Shown: positions 8,511 through 17,143 of the stretch, in pieces
Numbering within the stretch: the stretch's first letter is position 1
Layout: each line of letters opens with the position of its first letter
Assembly: GCA_947625485.1 (NCBI GenBank)
Contig: CANQOP010000006.1
Coordinates: forward strand, 1 to 64,000
DNA length: 64,000 nt
Reading direction: 5' to 3'
Source: an uncultured Clostridia bacterium
GTDB taxonomy: Bacteria > Bacillota > Clostridia > Oscillospirales > Acutalibacteraceae
Made by a program: the position numbers and the translations under genes
Notes under the pieces: generated by a model
Databases searched by the model: none
What the model was told of the DNA's origin: nothing
The model's input: the letters and a program-made list of their open reading frames with translations, nothing else

Positions 8511-8539
8511 CCCTGAACGCCCAAATATTGCCCTGAATG
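8511..8539. promoter_or_regulatory. Paired LytTR-type direct repeats before agrD
   Basis: CCCTGAACG (8511-8519) and CCCTGAATG (8531-8539) are 20 bases apart start to start, on one face of the helix. The same arrangement occurs upstream of agrB at 11422-11450. LytTR regulators of the AgrA type bind two 9-bp direct repeats about two turns apart. Confidence 0.7.
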
Positions 8540-8545
8540 ACAAAA

Positions 8546-8573
8546 AACGCAGGCTCATAACTGAACCTGCGTT
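8546..8573 (-). terminator. Terminator after agrC
   Basis: AACGCAGG pairs perfectly with CCTGCGTT across a 12-base loop. On the minus strand it is followed by a T run. It separates agrBAC from the agrD-led operon. Confidence 0.85.
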
Positions 8574-8584
8574 AAAATCTATAA

Positions 8585-9871
8585 TTAAGTTATAGGAATT
8601 GTAATTTCAATACAAAATGTTTTATTCTCAATATTTGAGGTAAAAAGACCTTTATATTTTTCCACAGTTGATTTTATTATTGATAAACCTACTCCTGTAT
8701 GGTTTTTCTTTGATGAAAGTATCCTGCCGTTGCTCCGTTTAATCTTTCCGTTAAAACTGTTCTTTGCAGTTATCAAAATAAATCCATTCACTTGACTGAT
8801 TTCGAATACTATATGTTTTTCTTCCGCTTTTTTACTTGCTTCAATTGCGTTGTCCCAAATATTAGCGAATAGAGCCGTAATATCCAGATCGCTCATAAAA
8901 TCGAAATTGATATCTTCAACTTTAGTTTCTACATATATATTTAAACTTTCAGCTAAAGCAATCTTTTGGCTGAAAACAACACTTAATATCTTATTTGAAC
9001 ATTGAAAACCGCTAAATAAAGAATCAACTTCTTTTTCAATCAGTTCACCATAAGCATTTGTTTTTTGATTATCCGTCTGGTTTAACTCGCTTAATACATT
9101 GAGATGTTTTTTTATATCATGAATAACTTTTCTTGATCTTTCATATTGTTTATTCATCTCTGTATAATTAGCAAACTGTAGTTCACTCTGACGTTTCATC
9201 ATGGAGAGTTCATATTTCAATTTGTACGCGGCGGAAACACGGTCAATAATATATGTAGCATAAATATTCAGAAAAACGAAGCCTATTATTATTGCAAATA
9301 TCATGATTCCATCATTTGCGTCATTTGCCTTTTGCGTGAAAATGTAAATAATAAATATCTCAAATACATTGATAAAAAATAGGAATATCGTTTCTTGGAA
9401 CTGAATGGACTTTAACTCTTTCTTTCCAACAAATACAAAGAAAATCTTATACACCAATATCATAACAAGAATATTCAGGGCATTGCTAATCATCATAAGA
9501 ATATTATCGTTTAATACTTTTTGTAATTCTTCACCCTGAATAACTGTCCAAATGAATACTGTTATTATATCGCTGAATAACAAAAAGAATATGAGTATGG
9601 AATTGTATAGTAATGATTCTTTTATTGAAGTGTTGAACAATAATACACATATAGCATTGAAGCTAATAAATCCATACAGGATATTTAAGACCGGAATATT
9701 TAAATAGTTGACCGCAACCATAAGAACGCAAGCTGCTATAAAAGAAGCGATATATATTATGGCGTTTGTGTATTTGGTTCCATACATTTTTCTGAAAAAC
9801 AGGAACATAATGAAATTGAGGACACATGTACAGACCGATTGACTTATAAATGCAAGAGTTGTCAAATCCAT
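8585..9871 (-). CDS. agrC: AgrC-type sensor histidine kinase
   Basis: A 428-aa HPK10-like kinase. The N-terminal half (residues about 1-210) has six to seven transmembrane segments that would sense the cyclic peptide outside the cell. The cytoplasmic part has the phosphoacceptor His in KVIHDIKKHLN, and a GHKL ATPase domain with an N box (NIWDNAIEASKK) and a G box (HTGVGLSII). The start follows GAGAGGTAAG. It lies 13 bases after the response regulator. It should phosphorylate that regulator when it detects the processed AgrD peptide. Confidence 0.9.
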   Translation of the reverse strand: MDLTTLAFISQSVCTCVLNFIMFLFFRKMYGTKYTNAIIYIASFIAACVLMVAVNYLNIPVLNILYGFISFNAICVLLFNTSIKESLLYNSILIFFLLFSDIITVFIWTVIQGEELQKVLNDNILMMISNALNILVMILVYKIFFVFVGKKELKSIQFQETIFLFFINVFEIFIIYIFTQKANDANDGIMIFAIIIGFVFLNIYATYIIDRVSAAYKLKYELSMMKRQSELQFANYTEMNKQYERSRKVIHDIKKHLNVLSELNQTDNQKTNAYGELIEKEVDSLFSGFQCSNKILSVVFSQKIALAESLNIYVETKVEDINFDFMSDLDITALFANIWDNAIEASKKAEEKHIVFEISQVNGFILITAKNSFNGKIKRSNGRILSSKKNHTGVGLSIIKSTVEKYKGLFTSNIENKTFCIEITIPIT

Positions 9872-9884
9872 ATGTGCTTACCTC

Positions 9885-10592
9885 TCATTTTCTCAATTGT
9901 TTTGACAGTTTAATAAAGAAATCCTTTTGCTTCTTTTGGGCTAACGGAACCCAATCCCCGTTTGTCATAAGTATACCGTCGTTCTTTTTTATTGTTTGAA
10001 CATAGTTCATATTCACTATGCAAGAGCGATGGGTTATGTAAAAGCAGTCATCATCTAATTTATTAAAAATATCGGTTAAATTCTCTTTAACGATATAGTC
10101 ATTTTTTGCAGTAATAATTTGAATTTTTTTCTTTGCTAATACGATAAAGTAATATATCTCATTTATCGGTTGAATTTCTGTTCCGTACTCTGTTGTTAAT
10201 TTAACAGTTTTTATATTTGAATCCTTTTTAAGAGCAATAAAATCGGATAAGACTCTAAATATTTCCTTACTATTAAACGGCTTTAAAATGAAATCAAACG
10301 CGTGGACTTTATATGCCCTTCTCCAATAGTCAGAATAGCTTGTCACATATACAATTGGAACATTTGAATCTACTTCTCTTATTCTCTCGGCTATTTCTAT
10401 TCCATTTGATTTTTTCATTTCTATATCTAAAAAAATCAAGTCGAATTTTGTTCCGGAGCTAATTAATTCAATACCATCATCAAATTTTTCTATCCTTGCT
10501 GACATATTATCCTGTTGAGTAAAAGATAATATTATATCTGCTAATTTGTCTATATATAAACGCTCATCATCACATACAGCAATATTTAGCAT
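9885..10592 (-). CDS. agrA: LytTR response regulator (AgrA-type)
   Basis: A 235-aa regulator. The receiver domain covers residues 1 to about 120, with the acidic pair CDDE and phosphoacceptor Asp in LIFLDIEM. A LytTR DNA-binding domain covers about 135-232 (YYFIVLAKKKIQIIT, THRSCIVN). LytTR domains bind paired 9-bp direct repeats; matching pairs are present before agrB and agrD, which makes both likely targets. The ribosome site AAGGAGGAGATAATT precedes the ATG. Confidence 0.92.
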   Translation of the reverse strand: MLNIAVCDDERLYIDKLADIILSFTQQDNMSARIEKFDDGIELISSGTKFDLIFLDIEMKKSNGIEIAERIREVDSNVPIVYVTSYSDYWRRAYKVHAFDFILKPFNSKEIFRVLSDFIALKKDSNIKTVKLTTEYGTEIQPINEIYYFIVLAKKKIQIITAKNDYIVKENLTDIFNKLDDDCFYITHRSCIVNMNYVQTIKKNDGILMTNGDWVPLAQKKQKDFFIKLSKQLRK

Positions 10593-10669
10593 AATTATCT
10601 CCTCCTTAACAGTTACTATACATTAACTTTATAGCACAAAAAGGGATAAAAGTAAATAATATCAATCAC

Positions 10670-10697
10670 ATTATACAAATATTTAAATAATCATGAA
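10670..10697 (-). promoter_or_regulatory. Possible internal promoter for agrA-agrC
   Basis: TTCATG (10692-10697) and TATAAT (10670-10675) are 16 bases apart on the minus strand, in the 158-base gap after agrB. A single half-site-like GGCGTTCATG overlaps the -35. No clear terminator precedes it, so agrB readthrough is also possible. Confidence 0.4.
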
Positions 10698-10750
10698 CGC
10701 CGTTTACAGAAACTCTATAAGGAGCATAACAAAAAACAAAGCTGATATTC

Positions 10751-11353
10751 TTATTGATTCTTATTAGAAAATATACGAGTAGTCTTTTGATTTATATATC
10801 CGACAATAACTAGTGTTCCGACTGTTACTATTGCTAGCATAATAGATTTTGAAATTGAAGGCAACCCAAATATATATGTAATTATGGCAAGAATTGTTTC
10901 TGAGCAAAGAATAATTCTTGCTTTTTTTCTGAAAATAATAACTTCATCATTATCTAATTCTTTGTTTTTACTGTCAATGGGAGAGAGCAAAAACACTATT
11001 ACAAAAGAAATTGTACCGAAAATCACAAGAAATACAGTGACTATATCAAATATGTTAGAAATCTTATGGACGCAAATTGATAGAATTATAGTCAAAGTTG
11101 ATAAAACAAAACATTTTAATCGGCTTTTTGAATGATATCCCCCCGCGTAGGATCTTAATAAAACAAAAAACACCATATATATTAGGTTTTCAAAAAACAT
11201 CCCAATAAACAAACCTATCAATGCTGCAGTAATCCAAAAGACAATTTTTAGTATTAATATTTCAAGTCCATAATATATAACTTCTTTTGTATTTTCATCA
11301 TAATTGTCATTGCCGTATAGATATGCAGTAATATTATTTAACAGTTTTTCCAT
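10751..11353 (-). CDS. agrB: AgrB-type accessory gene regulator protease
   Basis: A 200-aa membrane endopeptidase that cleaves and cyclises AgrD. The family motif with both catalytic residues is clear: RSYAGGYHSKSRLKCF, with His and then Cys. About five to six transmembrane segments follow the usual topology. The start is moved to the ATG at 11353: the track's GTG start (MEDLM) overlaps the ribosome site GGTGGAGG. The leader carries the paired LytTR boxes, which implies positive autoregulation of peptide maturation. Confidence 0.92.
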   Translation of the reverse strand: MEKLLNNITAYLYGNDNYDENTKEVIYYGLEILILKIVFWITAALIGLFIGMFFENLIYMVFFVLLRSYAGGYHSKSRLKCFVLSTLTIILSICVHKISNIFDIVTVFLVIFGTISFVIVFLLSPIDSKNKELDNDEVIIFRKKARIILCSETILAIITYIFGLPSISKSIMLAIVTVGTLVIVGYINQKTTRIFSNKNQ

Positions 11354-11421
11354 TAAATCCTCCACCTTAATTAAACTTAAAATCTATTTTACTATCCATT
11401 TTCTAACAATCAATCAAATTA

Positions 11422-11450
11422 CCCTGAATGCCTGTATTTTGACCTCAATG
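11422..11450. promoter_or_regulatory. Paired LytTR-type direct repeats before agrB
   Basis: CCCTGAATG (11422-11430) and ACCTCAATG (11442-11450), start to start 20 bases, match the agrD pair in sequence, spacing and orientation. A TTGATT -35-like element follows four bases downstream on the minus strand, with a weak TAGTAA at 17 bases. Confidence 0.65.
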
Positions 11451-11455
11451 CATTT

Positions 11456-11725
11456 TTATTGACTTTTAGGATATAAAATTTTGTAAAGCAAACTGCTTTT
11501 CTCCCCATAATAACGATAACGCTGTTTAGTTTCAATTAGTTTTTCCTTGCGGAGTTCCTTTATGGCACGACGGACTGTAGCCTCTGACATTTTTGTGTCG
11601 GAGGCTATTCTTTTTACCGCGGGCCAGCATTCGTCGTTCTCGTCGGCTCGGTCCGCAAGGTAAGCGTAGACTACAAAGGCACGATGGGAAATATCCATTT
11701 TGTATAAAAATTTTAGATCACGCAT
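11456..11725 (-). CDS. Helix-turn-helix protein of the conjugation module
   Basis: An 89-aa winged-helix protein: SHRAFVVYAYLADRAD, then a recognition region (SDTKMSEATVRRAIKELRKE) and a beta wing. It resembles the N-terminal DNA-binding domain of RepA-type initiators and GntR-like proteins carried by many ICEs. The start is set at the ATG at 11725, behind AGAGGA, so that it overlaps the virD4 stop (ATGCGTGA) and is translationally coupled. The longer track start (MREETHREQ) reads through virD4. It is the last gene of the transfer operon. Confidence 0.72.
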   Translation of the reverse strand: MRDLKFLYKMDISHRAFVVYAYLADRADENDECWPAVKRIASDTKMSEATVRRAIKELRKEKLIETKQRYRYYGEKSSLLYKILYPKSQ

Positions 11726-13661
11726 TTTGTTCCTCTGCTCTCTGTGAGTTTCTTCTCTCACGTTTTAATGGATTTTCTATTCTAATCTCTCCGCGGTGTT
11801 GTTGCGGAGGTTTGTGGTCTCCCCTACGTCTACTTTCATCTATCGGGGCGGGCATATCGTCAACTGTCGGAGGATACTTTTCAAGCACCGCGCGAATTAG
11901 TGACTGTCTGTTTGCGTAATGCACCCTGCGGTTTCCTCTTTCCGCTGATTCATAAGGCTCACCAAAGGTTATTCCCCATTTGAAGAACAGTTTCAGCTTT
12001 ACCTTCATCGGATGGTGCGCTGTTTTCATAACAACGAATGTGCCTTTTGGAAGGTTCTTGAGTTCGTCGGGAGTCATAAGCGGACGTTCTATCATCTGCA
12101 AAGATTGAGAAGGATTGTCCTTGCTCCTGCTGACAGAACCTGATGTTACCGTCCTGCTGCCGAGCGCTTTTGAAAGCGTTTCGGCTGATGTACTGTTCGG
12201 AGCAAAACCGCCGAAAATAGTCAGCTGTGTGTTATCGACAATTACGTCCGCGCCCTCTTTGCCGTAATTCTTCTCGAGCTGAGCGAATGATTGAATAATC
12301 GGAACGATTTGCAGCCGACGCGAACGCGACGCGGAAAACATCATCTCAGCTGATTCTATCTTGGGAAGCGTACCGAACTCATCGCAGAAGAATACACAGC
12401 GGTTCTTGAGCTGACCGCCGTTCTCATCAGCAACCGAAAGGATTTCACGGTAGAGCTGTTGGATAATAAGCGAGACCATAAAAAACTTGTTCGGATCTTC
12501 CTCAGGCATTATTACGAAGATGGCGCTTTTCTGCCTACAGAAATCCTCGGCGTCAATCTCTGTATCAAAACAAAGAAGTTGTTCGAGCTCCGAGTCAAGA
12601 AAAGCGTTTAGCCTCGACATCGCAGTGGACATTACGGATGCCATGCTTTGTTCGGAAGTGTTCAGCGCAGCTCCGGCAAACCATTTCGCCTTATGCTCAT
12701 CAGGGAGGAGACTCATCAGATACTGAAACTGATTTTGCTTTCTGTTTCCCGACGGAGCGAGAAGTTCCTGAATAATCTTGTAGACAGATACGATATGCCG
12801 TTCCTCGTGCTTGCAGAACTCCGCGACGAGCAAAATAGTAGCAGTCAGCAAGCCTTCCGCTGCGTCGTAGAAGTATGAGTTCTCTCCGAAGGACGCTCCT
12901 TCCATGCCGGACATTATGATTGTTTTTGAGATAATCTTTGCGTATTTTTCGCACTTGGCTTTGTAGACGAGTTTGGTCGTGTCCTGCTGATATAAATCCC
13001 AATACTTATTGACGAGATGCAGGAGATTATTCCCGCTTGAGCGAGTTGGATTACGCAAGTCAATTACGGATATTTTGTAGCCGTAATCATCCTGAGCGAT
13101 TCTGCCGTAGTTGCGAACAATGTCTCCTTTAGTATCGGTACTTAGGAATGACATTCCCGTAGCACAGGCGTACTCTATGCACGGATACAACCAATAGGCA
13201 GTCTTTCCGACACCCGCCGCGCCAATCATCAGAGCGTGAACGTCGCCCGTGTCAACCATTGCGCCTGTTGCATTCTGATGGACAGGCTTTACTAATTCCT
13301 CACGCTCCTTGTCGGGGTTGATAAGTTTTGAAAAAAATCTGATAATCTTTCTGAACAGGTATATTACTCTGCGAAGCAAATTGGCGAATCGCACACGCCT
13401 CATTGTCTTACATCCGACAACTATCCCTTGATCCTTGGGACGGCTCTTTGGGCTTTTTCTCCATAGCTGCGGATTGAAGTGCAGGTGTTTGTAGGTCCTT
13501 CTGATTTCTTTTCTGCTTGCCCAGCGAGCCGTACCGTGCTGACCGTGACCAACAGTTTTGTCTTTGATGTTAAGGTTGTAGCGGTTTGCGAGTGTCAGCA
13601 CAATCATGAAGAAGGCACCGAGTGCTGCTACCGCTAATATCATAATTTGAAGTCCTGACAT
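11718..13661 (-). CDS. virD4: VirD4/TraG-type coupling protein
   Basis: A 647-aa T4SS coupling ATPase that brings the relaxase-DNA complex and other substrates to the channel. Two N-terminal hydrophobic stretches (residues about 5-25 and 95-115) anchor it. Walker A is GAAGVGKTAYW near residue 147 and Walker B is CVFFCDEFGTLP near 415. The C-terminus is long, basic and proline-rich. It overlaps the primase gene by 22 bases. If the common C-terminal tails seen in this ICE are export signals, this protein would be their receptor (inference). Confidence 0.95.
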   Translation of the reverse strand: MSGLQIMILAVAALGAFFMIVLTLANRYNLNIKDKTVGHGQHGTARWASRKEIRRTYKHLHFNPQLWRKSPKSRPKDQGIVVGCKTMRRVRFANLLRRVIYLFRKIIRFFSKLINPDKEREELVKPVHQNATGAMVDTGDVHALMIGAAGVGKTAYWLYPCIEYACATGMSFLSTDTKGDIVRNYGRIAQDDYGYKISVIDLRNPTRSSGNNLLHLVNKYWDLYQQDTTKLVYKAKCEKYAKIISKTIIMSGMEGASFGENSYFYDAAEGLLTATILLVAEFCKHEERHIVSVYKIIQELLAPSGNRKQNQFQYLMSLLPDEHKAKWFAGAALNTSEQSMASVMSTAMSRLNAFLDSELEQLLCFDTEIDAEDFCRQKSAIFVIMPEEDPNKFFMVSLIIQQLYREILSVADENGGQLKNRCVFFCDEFGTLPKIESAEMMFSASRSRRLQIVPIIQSFAQLEKNYGKEGADVIVDNTQLTIFGGFAPNSTSAETLSKALGSRTVTSGSVSRSKDNPSQSLQMIERPLMTPDELKNLPKGTFVVMKTAHHPMKVKLKLFFKWGITFGEPYESAERGNRRVHYANRQSLIRAVLEKYPPTVDDMPAPIDESRRRGDHKPPQQHRGEIRIENPLKRERRNSQRAEEQNA

Positions 13662-14554
13662 AAATCTTCATCTCCTTCACATAACAAATCCTCATTCCAA
13701 TCTTTGTGAGTTGGAACGAGGATTTTATAATTCACATTCAGTTCTTTAAGTTTTTCGGCTATTCTCTTGTTAGCCTTCTTCCCTGCCTCGTCGTTATCAA
13801 GGCAAAGATAAACTGTTTTAATCTTTGGGTTATCCTTGAGGCATTGCAACAGAACCTTGTCAGAAACAGAACAGGCTGCGGCGTAACTGTTGAGCTGCCA
13901 ATTCCATTTGTTCATTGAAATGAATGACAGCATATCAATCGGAGCCTCAAAAAAATACAGCTTATCACTTTGAGGGTTTGTCCAATGAAAGCTGTACTTT
14001 GGATTGCTGCTCGAAATAGTATGCTTAAACGGCTTTTCGGTTGATGTTGCTCTTGTGTGGGCGTGTCTCGGGATGTTGTCCTTATCCTTGCCGACAAAAA
14101 CAACATTGTGATATTTTTCAGATTCATAAATCATGCCCTTTGCGATGAAAGCATAGACAACATCTTTATCGAGACCTCTGTCCTGTAAAAGATATTTAAG
14201 CATTCTGGTCATTGTCCTGTTGTGATACGGAAGCTTGAACGGTTGTTTTTCCCTTTTTACAACGATAGAAGAATTTGTTGCAGGCTTTCTGTCGCCGTTG
14301 AGCAAGAACATAACCGCCTCGGGATAACTAAGGTTGTAGAATTGAGAAGCAAAGTCAACCGCATCGCCGCCTTTCTGTTCGTAGTGATTGTACCATAGGT
14401 TGTTCTTGAGTGTTATCTTTTCAGCACCGGCTCTCCATACATAATCGCCGGACTCAATTGTTATCGTTTCTCCTTGCTCCTTTAGAAATTCTGCGAGGTC
14501 AGTGTTGCGAGCTTCCTCGCGCTGTTCTTTAGTTAAGCTTATATACTTTGACAT
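13640..14554 (-). CDS. CHC2/toprim primase-like protein (DUF3991-type)
   Basis: A 304-aa protein. The N-terminal part resembles a DnaG-like zinc-binding/DUF3991 region (NLWYNHYEQKGGDAVDFA, FYNLSYPEAVMFLL). The C-terminal part is a toprim domain with the acidic motif VYLCLDNDEAGKKA and an upstream FFEAPIDMLS. It probably primes the complementary strand after transfer. The start is the ATG at 14554, preceded by AGGAG; the track's extra 37 residues read through a leader that contains two stem-loops. It overlaps virD4 downstream. Confidence 0.82.
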   Translation of the reverse strand: MSKYISLTKEQREEARNTDLAEFLKEQGETITIESGDYVWRAGAEKITLKNNLWYNHYEQKGGDAVDFASQFYNLSYPEAVMFLLNGDRKPATNSSIVVKREKQPFKLPYHNRTMTRMLKYLLQDRGLDKDVVYAFIAKGMIYESEKYHNVVFVGKDKDNIPRHAHTRATSTEKPFKHTISSSNPKYSFHWTNPQSDKLYFFEAPIDMLSFISMNKWNWQLNSYAAACSVSDKVLLQCLKDNPKIKTVYLCLDNDEAGKKANKRIAEKLKELNVNYKILVPTHKDWNEDLLCEGDEDLCQDFKL

Positions 14555-14622
14555 TAGATGTACTCCTATTAAAGATTCATACTCTTTCCTACCGTTGTAA
14601 TAATATTTAACTTGGGTACTTC

Positions 14623-14663
14623 TATCACTCCTGTCACGGTGATAGGTCGGTCCTGTCACCGAC
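14623..14663. repeat. Tandem stem-loops with identical loops in the primase leader
   Basis: TATCAC/GTGATA (14623-14644) and GTCGGT/ACCGAC (14646-14663) form adjacent hairpins that share TCCTGTCAC between their arms. They lie between the relaxase and primase genes and could be a protein-binding or attenuation site. Confidence 0.45.
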
Positions 14664-14699
14664 AAGGCGCAGTATCCCTAAGGCGGAAAGATTTTGTTT

Positions 14700-16106
14700 T
14701 TAATGAAGACCAAGTCCTTGCTTTTTGTCCTCAATCTTTCTTCTGATTTTGCGGTCTATATGAGCCTCATACTCTCTGTCCTTATCCTCACGGAGGCGGT
14801 TCTGAATAATACCGCAGAGATAACGGAGCAGACTGACAGACGGCATAAAAAGTCCGTGCTTGCGGCGAGGCTTGGGACCCATCTGTGTGTTCGGAATGGA
14901 TGTAATAAGCGTAGGCATAGTTGAGTCTGCATCGTTATCAGAATTATACGGAGGCATGGTAACAAGCTCATCGTCCTCTGTTGTTTTCGGATTTAGATTA
15001 AGCCTGAGAGCTTCCTTGATTATTTGATTCTTGATTGATTTGAACTCCTTGTTATCAACAAGAGGGACGCGCTCAGGAAGGTGATCCGTATATGTTCGGA
15101 CGGTTTCTTCCTTCTGCTCATACCATAGGTCGTAGAGCCCGGCTATTCTCTCGTCCGAGGACAATTCCCTGACTATATTGTCTATGATATTTTTTACATC
15201 GGGTTTAAGATAACCGTAGATCTTTTTGCCGCTTGTGTGCGAGAGTTTATCGGCAAGCTGTCTCAATAAATTCTCTATGTTTTGATTACCAAACTCATCG
15301 GCATTTATACTGGACGCGATTCCGGTAACAATATCTTTTACACTAATTTTGAGAATGTCTCGACGTTCCGTCTGCTTTTCATACACGCTGATTAAGTCCT
15401 GCTTGAATATATCCCGTGCGAAGGAGGAGCGGAGATTTTCCAAGCCCTGCTTTGTAAGGTAACCTTCTTTGGGATTGCTTGAATACATAATCAAGTGGAC
15501 GTGCGGATGGTGTGATTCGTTATGAAAGGCGGCATACCATCGTAAATTATTCATCGGAATTTTCATATTGGTTGCGAGCTCTCGCACTTGTCCGCGCAGA
15601 AAAGTCCGCCACCGCTCGCCTGAATTAAATCCGAGACGTTCCGCGTCCTCGCGCCGCAAAGAGATGATTGCCGTCCACATATTTCCGCTGTAGTTGTCAA
15701 GTTCTTCTTTTACTTTACTGAGCTTTACCTCAACACCGTCATCGGTAAATAATCCGTGAGAGCCGAATCGCTCGGCACGAGGCCGCAGAGCTATGTAACC
15801 TGCGTAGGCTTTGCGACCTTCTATCTCGTATCCATAGTCCTCCATGACTCTCGAAAGAAAATCGGAAGCGGAGCCGATAGTCTGCTCGTTTAAGTAATCC
15901 TGATACTCAAACATTTCTCTGCTCTCGGGGAAGTCTTTTATTACTTTTTCAATCAAATCCCTCTGCTGCTGTGTAGCGGGAGCGAATTTTTTTGAGTCGT
16001 CAATCAATTCAACTCCCTCGCGGGTCGCAATATATTTTACGTAACCGCCCGCGCTTTGTTTGCGATTGGGCTTTAGATATTTAAACTTTGTGATGAGCTT
16101 TGCCAT
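14700..16106 (-). CDS. Relaxase, MobP-type
   Basis: A 468-aa relaxase expected to nick oriT and lead the DNA strand into the recipient. The metal-binding motif HNESHHPHVHLIMYS (near residue 180) is the family's three-histidine signature. The N-terminus (MAKLITKFKYLKPNRK, then GGYVKYIATREGVE) matches the MobP3/MobL-like group common in Ruminococcaceae ICEs; the nucleophile is probably the Tyr in GGYVKYIA. It lies three bases after the accessory protein gene and the oriT candidate region, as usual for relaxosome genes. Confidence 0.88.
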   Translation of the reverse strand: MAKLITKFKYLKPNRKQSAGGYVKYIATREGVELIDDSKKFAPATQQQRDLIEKVIKDFPESREMFEYQDYLNEQTIGSASDFLSRVMEDYGYEIEGRKAYAGYIALRPRAERFGSHGLFTDDGVEVKLSKVKEELDNYSGNMWTAIISLRREDAERLGFNSGERWRTFLRGQVRELATNMKIPMNNLRWYAAFHNESHHPHVHLIMYSSNPKEGYLTKQGLENLRSSFARDIFKQDLISVYEKQTERRDILKISVKDIVTGIASSINADEFGNQNIENLLRQLADKLSHTSGKKIYGYLKPDVKNIIDNIVRELSSDERIAGLYDLWYEQKEETVRTYTDHLPERVPLVDNKEFKSIKNQIIKEALRLNLNPKTTEDDELVTMPPYNSDNDADSTMPTLITSIPNTQMGPKPRRKHGLFMPSVSLLRYLCGIIQNRLREDKDREYEAHIDRKIRRKIEDKKQGLGLH

Positions 16107-16109
16107 AGC

Positions 16110-16517
16110 TTATCCGTTCTGCCAGTCATAAGCGTCATTAAAAGAGAATGTGCCGTTGAGCCGCTTTACTTCGTCTACACACTCACCGCGGACTCGGGAG
16201 AGAGTTTCTTTCGGAATATCATTTGTGTAAGCTACGACATTCATAGTTACAGCAAGTTCAACCGCAAGCTTGAACAGAATCCGAGCAAGCCTGTCCTCGC
16301 TTTCTTCTACCGTAGCCTTGACCGTTGAAGTTACTACATTTGGCAAATACTTGCTGTTTTTGTTTGAGGACAAAAAGCCGCTGTAAAAAATAATAGCGTT
16401 TTCTATGTACTCACTTTTACTGCGGCAATTATCATCCTTGTACATAGAGGTAACCATATCTAAGGTTGAGTTCTTTGCGTATAGAGCAAATCTTGTTTTA
16501 TCATCGGGATTTGCCAT
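16110..16517 (-). CDS. Relaxosome accessory protein, ribbon-helix-helix-like
   Basis: A 135-aa protein. The N-terminal segment (MANPDDKTRFALYAKNSTLD, then SKSEYIENAIIFY) fits a ribbon-helix-helix DNA-binding fold: a short strand followed by a helix pair. The C-terminal part is helical. It is immediately upstream of the relaxase gene (three-base gap) and immediately downstream of a 366-base non-coding region, the classic place for an oriT-binding accessory factor. The ribosome site is AAAGGAGAAGG. Confidence 0.7.
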   Translation of the reverse strand: MANPDDKTRFALYAKNSTLDMVTSMYKDDNCRSKSEYIENAIIFYSGFLSSNKNSKYLPNVVTSTVKATVEESEDRLARILFKLAVELAVTMNVVAYTNDIPKETLSRVRGECVDEVKRLNGTFSFNDAYDWQNG

Positions 16518-16883
16518 TTAGACCTTCTCCTTTCTGTTGAAAATAAATTGAGACTTGATTTTTGGCTTACACATCGTAAAAATCGGGAGTGCGACACACA
16601 AAATTCATACATACCGAGTTTTATGACGCACAAATCCGCAGAGGCTGAAAACTCTCAAAAACGGCTTGCGGTCGGCGTTGCCGTCCGCTGTAATTTGCGA
16701 ATCGGCGCTTCAGCGACGCACACGCTTTCACCTGCTGATTTTTCAACCCTGCGGATATGCCCTGTTTTTCCGCTGCAAGCCTTTCTGCAAAGACTTGAAT
16801 ATTTCCAAATTTCGGGCTTTGCGTTATTGTCGGTTACTTTCCCGGCTAATTGGTAAAAAGCCGACACGGGGCGAACACGGCGA
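16518..16883. other. Non-coding region, candidate oriT
   Basis: The ORFs drawn here on both strands overlap each other and look like chance reading frames. The region contains TTTTT/AAAAA arms and the string AATCGGGAGTGCGACAC, which vaguely resembles MobP-type nick regions. Placement next to the relaxosome genes is the main argument. The exact nick site cannot be given. Confidence 0.35.
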
Positions 16884-17138
16884 TCACATCGTCATTGTGC
16901 GCTCACCCTCATTGGTCCCCTTCTTTTTTGGTTTGGGGCGTGGAGGTTTCTCCACAGGTTCATCCTCGAGCCTCATTTCGATATACTCTCTTACGTTTGC
17001 AGGAATGTATTTCCTGTACATCGCGTCGATTGATTTCTCGACCTCATCCTCAAAATTCAGCTGTCGCATAGACATATACTTTTTTATTGCCGAGAGCTTT
17101 TCGCTGTCGTACTCAATAGTGACATTTGAGTTTTTCAA
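16884..17138 (-). CDS. Small ICE protein (DUF6103-like)
   Basis: An 84-aa soluble protein with a helical N-terminal half (SEKLSAIKKYMSMRQLNFED) and a proline/lysine-rich tail that ends in RTMTM, the short tail seen on many proteins of this element. It is similar to small proteins annotated DUF6103 in ICEs; the role is unknown. The track's GTG start at 17147 overlaps the stop of the hydrolase gene; the TTG at 17138 has better spacing from AAAGGG. Both are possible. Confidence 0.6.
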   Translation of the reverse strand: MKNSNVTIEYDSEKLSAIKKYMSMRQLNFEDEVEKSIDAMYRKYIPANVREYIEMRLEDEPVEKPPRPKPKKKGTNEGERTMTM

Positions 17139-17143
17139 GATAA

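Noticed and set aside
8365-8595. 76-aa plus-strand ORF
   Set aside because: It is antisense to the true agrD ORF and crosses the agrC terminator and LytTR boxes.
10692-10701. Third LytTR site before agrA
   Set aside because: Only one half-site-like GGCGTTCATG is present; the base positions 20 upstream do not match the second box.
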